64,000 nucleotides of DNA from Nitrospira sp. (lineage in GTDB: Bacteria; Nitrospirota; Nitrospiria; Nitrospirales; Nitrospiraceae). Positions within the stretch are counted from its first letter, which is position 1, and every line of letters begins with the position of its first letter. Below the pieces are notes generated by a model. It ran no database searches, was not told the origin of the DNA, and worked only from the letters and a program-made list of their open reading frames with translations. A program made the position numbers and the translations under genes. The stretch covers positions 18,016 through 82,015 of the forward strand of contig VOPT01000046.1 in assembly GCA_009594865.1 (NCBI GenBank), written 5' to 3'. This document shows positions 58,132 through 64,000 of the stretch, piece by piece.

Positions 58132-58250
58132 GGATGGTGAAACAGGCTTCCAGCTTCGTTCTCGCTTCGATCAGAGGCTCAACGTACAAGGACAGTACGC
58201 CTCGCCTCTTTCCTCGCTGCGGCATTGCTGGGCAGCCTGTTTGACCATCC
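58132..58250 (+). repeat. ERIC-like palindromic repeat (family A)
   Basis: Arms GGATGGTGAAACAGGCT-TCCAGC and GCTGGGCAGCCTGTTTGACCATCC are complementary except for a G-G mismatch and a bulge. Core CTCAACGTAC and AGTACGCCTC, with CTGCGGCATTGCTGG on the right. It lies between yajQ and the lipoprotein gene. Confidence 0.85.
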
Positions 58251-58273
58251 CCTGAGAGGCCCGCGGTTCTAGC

Positions 58274-59296
58274 ATGCCCCAATTTATCACCAGTATGCTT
58301 TTGTTCGCCGCGCTCTTGCTCGGCGGCTGCGGCGGCAGTGATCCGATCGTCGTTATCCAACTCCATCCCACCAATCCCGACATTCTGTACATCGCCACCA
58401 ACGATTACATCTACAAATCGCGTGATGGCGGTAAGACGTGGAGTAATCTCTCGAAGGGAATGAGCTACTCGCGGGTGATTGCGATGGCGATTGATCCCGT
58501 TTATCCCGCCACGATCTATGCGGGCACGAAGGGGGATGCGGTCTACAAGAGTTATGACGGCGGCCAGCGCTGGACCTCGGTGCGAACGGGCTTGGACGAT
58601 GCAACGATCTCGTCTGTCGTCAATCAGTTTGTCTTCCATCCGTCAGACGATAACCACATCTTCCTGGCGACGACGATGGGAGTGTTCGAATCGAAGAATG
58701 CCGGGGAGCGGTGGGTCAAGAAGATGGAGGGGATGAAGGAAGTGTTGATGGTCGTGACGCTGGGCATGGATCCCGCGCATCCTTCCGTGATGTATGCAGG
58801 CACCAGCGGAGGCGTGTACAAGACGAATGATCAGGGGGCGCATTGGCTGCAGGTGAATACCGGTCTGGTGCCGGAAGGGATGGTGAAGACCTCGCGCGCG
58901 CTCGGCGTGACGTCGGTGCAAGTGGACCCCTTCGCATCGGAGACGGTGTACGCGGCAACGCTGGCTGGTCTGTATAAAACCACGGATGGCGCAGTGTCCT
59001 GGGTGCGTATCGGTGAGTCACTGCAGGATCAAATGATCGTGGCGATGGTGCTGGATCGCGCGCACGCTGGTGTGATGTATCTCGCCGGGCGGGATGGTAT
59101 TCACCGGAGCGGCGATGGCGGCAAAACCTGGGCAGTCCTGAATGAAGGACTGACGACGACCAATATCCGTTCATTGGCCCAGAGTGCCATGGATCCACAA
59201 GTGCTGTTCGCGGGCACAAACGGCAGCGGGCTCTACAAGAGTGTGGATGGTGGCGCCCATTGGCAGGCGATGCCGTCGGTGTTTCCCAAGGACTAG
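58274..59296 (+). CDS. BNR-repeat lipoprotein (Ycf48-like propeller)
   Basis: 340 residues. Signal peptide with lipobox LLGGC predicts lipidation. At least five Asp-box/BNR-type repeats follow, e.g. YKSRDGGKTWSNL, YKSYDGGQRWTSV, YKTNDQGAHWLQV, YKTTDGAVSWVRI, HRSGDGGKTWAVL and YKSVDGGAHWQAM, spaced about 45-55 residues apart. That implies a beta-propeller as in sialidases or the photosystem assembly factor Ycf48. Here it is likely an envelope-anchored scaffold. No enzymatic residues are evident. Confidence 0.85.
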   Translation: MPQFITSMLLFAALLLGGCGGSDPIVVIQLHPTNPDILYIATNDYIYKSRDGGKTWSNLSKGMSYSRVIAMAIDPVYPATIYAGTKGDAVYKSYDGGQRWTSVRTGLDDATISSVVNQFVFHPSDDNHIFLATTMGVFESKNAGERWVKKMEGMKEVLMVVTLGMDPAHPSVMYAGTSGGVYKTNDQGAHWLQVNTGLVPEGMVKTSRALGVTSVQVDPFASETVYAATLAGLYKTTDGAVSWVRIGESLQDQMIVAMVLDRAHAGVMYLAGRDGIHRSGDGGKTWAVLNEGLTTTNIRSLAQSAMDPQVLFAGTNGSGLYKSVDGGAHWQAMPSVFPKD

Positions 59297-59335
59297 CAGG
59301 CAGTGCGGCCATGCTGGAGGCGGTTGGAACTGAGG

Positions 59336-60427
59336 TTATCGACGGGATTGGCTATTCAGGGAGGAATCGCCGATGGCGGGACCGACTCCACGAATGTTCG
59401 TGGAAGAGGAATGGTCAGCGTTCTCGCCTGCATTGATCTCAAAACCGGACACATTCGGTAAGGTGGTGTCTTGCGTGTTGGCCCCGACACGATCAGTCAA
59501 GGTGCTGTCTCTGAGTTCTTCCCCTCTCCGCGGGCGCAGCGATTCGTTGACGTTGCTGTAGGGCGAGACCGTAGCGCCGATGTCCGCGCCGAAGCTCGGG
59601 TTGAGCGAACGATTCAGCTGCGAATTTTCAATGTCCCCGCCGATTCTGGTGGGAATGGTGGTGTCCTGAATATCCATGCCGGTCGGCGCAGAGGCTGCCG
59701 GTCGTTTGGGCCGAAGATCGTGTGCAATCGTCTCGCGTTCGTCTTCGATGCGCCGTTCCTCTCTTCCGCGCTGTTCGTAATCCAGGGCGTCGAGTTTTTC
59801 GTACCGCGTGATGAGCCCCTTCATGCGGGTTCTGAGTTTTTTGAGGTCATCTCTCGCAATGGCAACGGTGCCCACAATTTCGCTGAGCGTCCATTGTCGG
59901 GCAAAGGTGCCGAGTTTTGGAGACTGGCCGGGGCCGCCGCCCAAACCGGCCGCGCCGGTGCCTACGCCGAATCCTGCGCTGTTGTAGATGCCTTTTTGTT
60001 GTACCGACATCAAAATGTGATTGGACTGTTCCAGTAGCTCGTCGATGCGATCGAGGGAATCCCATTCGCTCGCGCAGCAATCCAAAAATTCACGGTAGTC
60101 ACGGGTGAACTTCGAGGCTTCATTTTGAATGTCCAGGATCTTGAGGGGTTCTTTCGCTGCGGAATCGTTAGGCTCGTTTTGGCTGGATGAGGCGGGTTTC
60201 TTTTGATCCCGCTCCGCGTCGTACAGCGCCGTGCAACCGGCATCAGGGGTGGCGGTAATGCGCTTGTCGGCCGTGCGATTCGGGCACCAATAGATTTTTC
60301 CGGGCTGGTTGAGCGGATTGTCTGATCTGAATTCTCCTGCCCGGGCCTCAGGCAGAAGGCCCATCAGAAAGAGCACAGTGAGTGCTGACGCAAGCAGGGG
60401 ATGAGTGCGCTGAATCGTCGTCGGCAT
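59336..60427 (-). CDS. Exported hypothetical protein with repetitive C-terminus
   Basis: 363 residues from the ATG at 60427; the longer frame to 60568 overlaps asnS. A signal peptide (LLASALTVLFLMGLLPEARAG) precedes a helical region. The C-terminal third is repetitive and acidic/polar, with D(T/S)T(L/I) and N(I/V)xG elements such as IQDTTIPTRIGGDIENSQLN, LRDSTLTDRVGAN and TQDTTLPNVSGFEINAG. Five cysteines lie in the mature part (WCPNR, GCTAL, DCCAS). Envelope location is likely; function unknown. GGGAGG lies upstream but at long spacing. Confidence 0.65.
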   Translation of the reverse strand: MPTTIQRTHPLLASALTVLFLMGLLPEARAGEFRSDNPLNQPGKIYWCPNRTADKRITATPDAGCTALYDAERDQKKPASSSQNEPNDSAAKEPLKILDIQNEASKFTRDYREFLDCCASEWDSLDRIDELLEQSNHILMSVQQKGIYNSAGFGVGTGAAGLGGGPGQSPKLGTFARQWTLSEIVGTVAIARDDLKKLRTRMKGLITRYEKLDALDYEQRGREERRIEDERETIAHDLRPKRPAASAPTGMDIQDTTIPTRIGGDIENSQLNRSLNPSFGADIGATVSPYSNVNESLRPRRGEELRDSTLTDRVGANTQDTTLPNVSGFEINAGENADHSSSTNIRGVGPAIGDSSLNSQSRR

Positions 60428-60566
60428 TGTAACGTTGATGATGCCTCCCGAAGGACATTGTGTCAACGAAAGGGAAGAATTGTGATGCGCTTGAAAAGCC
60501 CGGGGCTGTTGGTTACCCTCCCGCCATGACCGAATAGTCCAACCTCCGTAGCGAAGAGGAATGCCC

Positions 60567-61859
60567 ATGCCTGTGATCTATATTGACGAAGCAGCGACCC
60601 ATGCTGGGGAGGAAGTCACGATTCGCGGATGGCTTCGCAGTCGACGCGATAAGGGAAAACTTCACTTTCTCATTGTGCGGGATGGCACGGGGGATATTCA
60701 GGCGGTCGTGAGCAAGGGCACAGTTGGAGACGAGCAGTTTGCTCACTCGGCCGAGCTCACGCAGGAGTCGAGCCTGGTGCTGACCGGCACGCTGCGGCAG
60801 GACTCTCGTGCGCCGGGTGGGTACGAGCTGGATGTGAAGCACCTCGCAGTCTTGCAGGTCGCAGAACCCTTTCCGATTCAGCCCAAAGAGCACGGCACAG
60901 GATTTTTGATGGAGCATCGCCATCTCTGGCTGCGTTCCAGCCGTCAGCATGCCGTGCTGCGCATTCGTCATGAAATTATTCGCGCCTGCCGGAATTTTTT
61001 CGATGATCGTGGGTTTACGTTGGTCGATGCGCCGATATTCACACCCAATGCCTGCGAGGGCACCACGACGCTATTTCAGACGCAATATTTTGATGAGACG
61101 GCGTACCTGACGCAGAGCGGTCAGTTGTATAGCGAAGCCACGGCCGCCGCGTTTGGAAAGGTGTATTGTTTTGGCCCGACATTTCGTGCGGAGAAGTCTA
61201 AGACGCGCCGGCATCTGATGGAATTCTGGATGGTGGAGCCGGAAGTGGCCTTTGCCGAACTGCCGGACATGATGGATCTCGCCGAGCAGTTTTTGTCGCA
61301 TATCGTGGCGGCTGTACTGAAGTCGCGTCGTGCCGAATTGCAGGTGTTGGAACGGGATATCGCGAAGCTGGAGCGCGTCACGGCGCCGTTCCCCCGCATT
61401 ACGTATGAGGACGCCGTGGAGATTCTTCAACGGAAAGGCAACCCCGCCAAGCCAGGAGATGATTTCGGCGCGGAGGATGAAACCATTCTGTCGAAAGAAT
61501 TCGACCGCCCCGTCATCGTGCATCGATATCCTGCTGCGCTAAAAGCCTTCTACATGGAGACCGATCCGGATCGACCCGATCTCGCGCTGTGCATGGATGT
61601 ATTGGCGCCGGAGGGATATGGAGAAATCATCGGTGGCGGGCAGCGCATTCATCAGCACGAGAAACTGCTGGCGCGCATACAAGAACACCATCTCCCGGTT
61701 GAGGCGTTTCAATGGTATCTCGATCTGCGCCGTTACGGGTCTGTTCCGCATGCGGGGTTTGGGATGGGCATCGAGCGTGCCGTGGCGTGGATGTGCGGGC
61801 TCGAACACGTGCGAGAGACGATTCCTTTCCCCAGGATGTTGTACCGGTTATACCCATAG
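60567..61859 (+). CDS. asnS: Asparaginyl-tRNA synthetase
   Basis: 430 residues from ATG 60567, which has GAGGA six bases upstream; ATG 60561 touches the ribosome-binding site. The N-terminal OB domain shows [26 protein letters not shown]. Class II motif 2 is [21 protein letters not shown] and motif 3 is [15 protein letters not shown]. The RHL-EFWM-type motif 2 is shared with AspS, but length and the C-terminal [12 protein letters not shown] favour AsnRS. It charges tRNA-Asn with asparagine in the cytoplasm. Confidence 0.9.
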   Translation: MPVIYIDEAATHAGEEVTIRGWLRSRRDKGKLHFLIVRDGTGDIQAVVSKGTVGDEQFAHSAELTQESSLVLTGTLRQDSRAPGGYELDVKHLAVLQVAEPFPIQPKEHGTGFLMEHRHLWLRSSRQHAVLRIRHEIIRACRNFFDDRGFTLVDAPIFTPNACEGTTTLFQTQYFDETAYLTQSGQLYSEATAAAFGKVYCFGPTFRAEKSKTRRHLMEFWMVEPEVAFAELPDMMDLAEQFLSHIVAAVLKSRRAELQVLERDIAKLERVTAPFPRITYEDAVEILQRKGNPAKPGDDFGAEDETILSKEFDRPVIVHRYPAALKAFYMETDPDRPDLALCMDVLAPEGYGEIIGGGQRIHQHEKLLARIQEHHLPVEAFQWYLDLRRYGSVPHAGFGMGIERAVAWMCGLEHVRETIPFPRMLYRLYP

Positions 61860-62007
61860 CTTTCCCCAGCCATTCCTTCCGGCTGCTCGGTTGATGTGAA
61901 CACCGAAATGCGGCCATTCCATCTCTCTGATTTCTTGGACGGCTCTCGAATTCCCTGACGATTTTTCAGGTCGCAATTAACATATTGTGGGGTGGTTTCC
62001 CACAGCT

Positions 62008-62027
62008 TTATCCACAAATGTGGATAA
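62008..62027. promoter_or_regulatory. Inverted pair of consensus DnaA boxes
   Basis: TTATCCACA (62008-62016) and TGTGGATAA (62019-62027) are both perfect DnaA boxes facing each other across AA, making a near-perfect palindrome. It is upstream of the dcw promoter and may link cell-division gene expression to replication. Confidence 0.8.
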
Positions 62028-62103
62028 CTTTCCCGCGAAATTGGGTACTTTCCCCGATGAGTCAAAAGCGAACAATATTCTTGATAAATTGGAGCAAAAT
62101 CTG

Positions 62104-62131
62104 TTGACAGCTGTTTTGGTGGGTGTATACT
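62104..62131 (+). promoter_or_regulatory. Sigma70-type promoter of the dcw cluster
   Basis: TTGACA (62104-62109), 16-base spacer, TATACT (62126-62131), near-consensus. The predicted transcript starts just before the MraZ boxes, about 30 bases upstream of rsmH. Confidence 0.8.
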
Positions 62132-62142
62132 CCAGCCAATCT

Positions 62143-62167
62143 GTGGTGAAAAGTGGGTGGAAGTGGG
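62143..62167 (+). promoter_or_regulatory. MraZ boxes
   Basis: GTGGT (62143), GTGGG (62153) and GTGGG (62163) are spaced exactly 10 bases apart, each followed by five bases, the direct-repeat pattern bound by MraZ at dcw promoters. The last repeat ends 3 bases before the rsmH ATG, so bound MraZ could also block translation or transcription. No mraZ gene lies upstream in the window. Confidence 0.75.
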
Positions 62168-62170
62168 TCT

Positions 62171-63094
62171 ATGGATTCTGCTCGCGGTTCCCATGAGCCG
62201 GTTCTAGTCGATGAGATCGTATTCTGGCTGCAGTGCAAACCAGGTGGAGTTTACGTGGACTGCACTCTTGGATATGCAGGGCTCGCTACCCGGATCCTTC
62301 ATCGCACGGCTCCAGATGGCATTCTCATCGGGATCGATCGCGATGCGGCTGCGCTCGAAGAATCCCGCTTGCGCCTGCAGGGCGTGATGTCCCGGGTACA
62401 TCTCCGGCATGGGAATTTTTCGGAGCTCAAAACGCTGGTAGCTCAGGTCGGGGTCCATCATGTGGATGGGGTGATCTTCGATCTCGGTGTGTCGTCGCCG
62501 CAGCTCGATCGGCCGGAGCGTGGATTCAGTTTTCGCGACGATGGCCCATTGGACATGCGCATGGATCAGAGCGAGGGGCGCACGGCCGCCGACCTCATTC
62601 GCGAGATGCCCGAACGCGAATTGGCCGACGTGATTTATCAGTTTGGCGAGGAGCGGTATTCGCGCAGAATCGTCCGCGCGATCGTAGAGGCGAGAACGCA
62701 ACGGATCATTGGGACGACGAGGGAATTGGCGGCGGTGGTGGAGCATGCCGTGCCTGCTTCTTACCGGCATGGGCGAATCCATTGCGCCACGCGGACGTTT
62801 CAGGCGTTGCGGATTGCCGTGAACCGGGAATTGGATGTGCTCGAGCCGGCGCTGCGCGCTGCCGTCGATCTTGTGGCGGCCGGAGGGCGAGTCTGTGCCG
62901 TGTCGTTCCATTCGCTTGAGGACAGAATTGTGAAACACACGTTTCGGGCTTTGGCGAATGGTCCGGAGGCTGCGGTGAGGGTGCTCACAAAAAAACCGGT
63001 CATCGCTTCGGAGAGCGAGCGTGACCATAACCCACGGTCGCGCAGCGCCAAGTTGCGTGTCGTGGAGCGGTTGTCCAAGGAGTCTATGCAATGA
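62171..63094 (+). CDS. rsmH: 16S rRNA m4C1402 methyltransferase RsmH
   Basis: 307 residues, the usual length, from ATG 62171. The AdoMet-binding YVDCTLGYAGLATRIL and GIDRDAAALEESRLRL, with VHHVDGVIFDLGVSSPQLD, RGFSFRDDGPLDMRMD and CAVSFHSLEDRIVKHTFR, are RsmH signatures. It methylates C1402 of 16S rRNA. It is the first gene of the dcw cluster here. The C-terminus overlaps ftsL by 4 bases. Confidence 0.95.
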   Translation: MDSARGSHEPVLVDEIVFWLQCKPGGVYVDCTLGYAGLATRILHRTAPDGILIGIDRDAAALEESRLRLQGVMSRVHLRHGNFSELKTLVAQVGVHHVDGVIFDLGVSSPQLDRPERGFSFRDDGPLDMRMDQSEGRTAADLIREMPERELADVIYQFGEERYSRRIVRAIVEARTQRIIGTTRELAAVVEHAVPASYRHGRIHCATRTFQALRIAVNRELDVLEPALRAAVDLVAAGGRVCAVSFHSLEDRIVKHTFRALANGPEAAVRVLTKKPVIASESERDHNPRSRSAKLRVVERLSKESMQ

Positions 63095-63423
63095 AAGCCG
63101 TCGCGTTTGCCGCGGTCACGTCGTTGGTGTTGCTCTTCGTATGGGAACGGGTGGACATCGTTCGCATCGGCTACCACATCGAGCGGCTGAAAGCGCAAAA
63201 AGTGCTGCTCGAGCGTGAGCGGGATGAACTGCAAGTCAAGCTGTCGGGTCTCACGGCGCCTGAACGGATCGCACGCTTGGCCAGCGACAAATTGGGGATG
63301 TTGCAGCCGGAAAAGGGGCAGGTGGTCGTGATTAACTTTGAGCCGGAAGCGCCTGCAAATCCCGTCGCCGCAGAAGGCGAAATCCGGATTGCGAAGAACA
63401 TGGTCACCCGGAGAGCGCGATAG
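63091..63423 (+). CDS. ftsL: Cell-division protein FtsL
   Basis: 110 residues. A single N-terminal membrane helix (AVAFAAVTSLVLLFVWERVDI) precedes a coiled coil (HIERLKAQKVLLERERDELQVKLSGL) and ERIARLASDKLGMLQPEKGQVVVI, the typical FtsL layout. It stabilises FtsQLB and links to FtsI at the septum. It overlaps rsmH by 4 bases and ftsI by 1. Confidence 0.9.
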   Translation: MKAVAFAAVTSLVLLFVWERVDIVRIGYHIERLKAQKVLLERERDELQVKLSGLTAPERIARLASDKLGMLQPEKGQVVVINFEPEAPANPVAAEGEIRIAKNMVTRRAR

Positions 63424-64000
63424 TGGCTTCGACCTCCTTTCGTGGGCGCCGGATTCTGGTGGCTTGCGGATTGTCGGGTGCCTTTATCCTCGTGATTGTT
63501 CGCCTGGTGAATCTTCAGGTGATGCAATCCGCGGAACTGACCGTCAAGGCGGACCGGCAACATCAGAAGAACGTGACGCTGGAGGGGGCGCGCGGCACCA
63601 TTTACGATCGGAACAGCAAGGTCCTGGCGATGAACATGGAGGTACCGTCTGTGTTCGGGGTACCCGCCTCGCTCGGTAACCCCGGGGCGGCGGCACGCAA
63701 TCTCTCGCCGATTTTGCATGTGAAAGCGACAGAACTCGAAAAAAAGTTGAAGCAGGAAAAGCATTTCGTCTGGCTGGCGCGAAAACTGGAACCGGAGCAG
63801 GGGCGGCGGCTTGAACGGCTGGGCCTCGACGGCGTCGGTGTGGTGATGGAAGGGCGCCGGTTCTACCCGAAGGGCCCCCTGCTGTCGCACGTGCTGGGGT
63901 TTGCCGGGATGGACGATCGCGGCCTGGAGGGCGTGGAGCTTCGGTACGAGCAATATTTGCGCGGAGAAAAGCGAGCGGTCGTCTTGCAGCGGGATGCCTT
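63423..64000 (+). CDS. ftsI: FtsI/PBP3 peptidoglycan transpeptidase, N-terminal part (partial)
   Basis: GTG 63423 overlaps the ftsL stop (TAGTG). 192 codons are visible and the frame is still open at the window end. A membrane helix (ILVACGLSGAFILVIVRLVNL) precedes the PBP dimerisation domain with QHQKNVTLEGARGTIYDRN and GRRFYPKGPLLSHVLGFAG, typical of septal PBPs. The transpeptidase domain lies beyond the window. It acts with FtsW in septal peptidoglycan synthesis. Confidence 0.93.
   Translation, partial: MASTSFRGRRILVACGLSGAFILVIVRLVNLQVMQSAELTVKADRQHQKNVTLEGARGTIYDRNSKVLAMNMEVPSVFGVPASLGNPGAAARNLSPILHVKATELEKKLKQEKHFVWLARKLEPEQGRRLERLGLDGVGVVMEGRRFYPKGPLLSHVLGFAGMDDRGLEGVELRYEQYLRGEKRAVVLQRDA

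Noticed and set aside
61860..62170. Search for an mraZ gene before rsmH
   Set aside because: No open frame of suitable length or sequence; the region holds only the promoter, DnaA boxes and MraZ boxes.

Overview
This is a GC-rich, densely coded chromosomal segment with Gram-negative features: a TonB-dependent receptor, an RND efflux system, lipoproteins, heptose epimerase, hopanoid and carotenoid genes, and the start of a dcw cell-division cluster. The gene content and protein style suggest a Nitrospirota bacterium, most likely Nitrospira. That is an inference from gene combinations; no rRNA or other taxonomic marker was available to compare. No rRNA, tRNA, CRISPR array or transposase gene was recognised.

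Layout. 0-7.3 kb: the end of an HD-GYP protein, a metallophosphoesterase, a nickel module (NikR with a clear NikR operator, a DUF3842 protein and a TonB receptor), a deoxyhypusine-synthase-like protein, HldD and a DNA-3-methyladenine glycosylase. 7.3-14.6 kb (minus strand): a small secreted protein, a GAF histidine-kinase homologue without its phosphoacceptor His, membrane and cytochrome c proteins, and an ispA-hpnA-carotenoid gene group. 15.0-21.5 kb: a defence island with an MNT/HEPN pair between two copies of a 37-bp repeat, a type III restriction-modification operon with an inserted ORF6N gene, and a ParE/RelE-type toxin-antitoxin pair. 21.5-31.7 kb: poorly characterised small proteins, a frameshifted FKBP gene, an intramembrane protease, a flavin reductase-like protein, an AdoMet-decarboxylase-like protein and an SCP2 protein, interspersed with a family of about 120-bp palindromic repeats.

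31.8-38.1 kb (minus strand): a TetR-MFP-RND efflux operon and two tandem paralogues. 38.2-53.0 kb: a long plus-strand locus starting at a good sigma70-type promoter. It encodes a split phosphonopyruvate (or sulfopyruvate) decarboxylase, an AEP-type transaminase, a PntC-like nucleotidyltransferase, a CDP-alcohol phosphotransferase fused to a degenerate nucleotidyltransferase-like domain, a flippase-like membrane protein, four glycosyltransferases, a Wzx-type flippase, a LarA-like nickel-pincer enzyme and a GT-C glycosyltransferase. Together these suggest synthesis and export of a phosphonate-bearing lipid or glycan, although PEP mutase is not in the window. 53.0-60.5 kb: hydrolase, PilZ, GST-like, CstA, YajQ, a BNR-repeat lipoprotein and a secreted protein. 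60.5-64.0 kb: an asparaginyl-tRNA synthetase-like gene, then the dcw promoter with inverted DnaA boxes and MraZ boxes, rsmH, ftsL and the start of ftsI. No mraZ gene is present here.

The strongest leads are the phosphonate/glycan locus with its LarA homologue, the palindromic repeat family whose arms change together, the mraZ-less dcw operator, and the His-less sensor kinase homologue.
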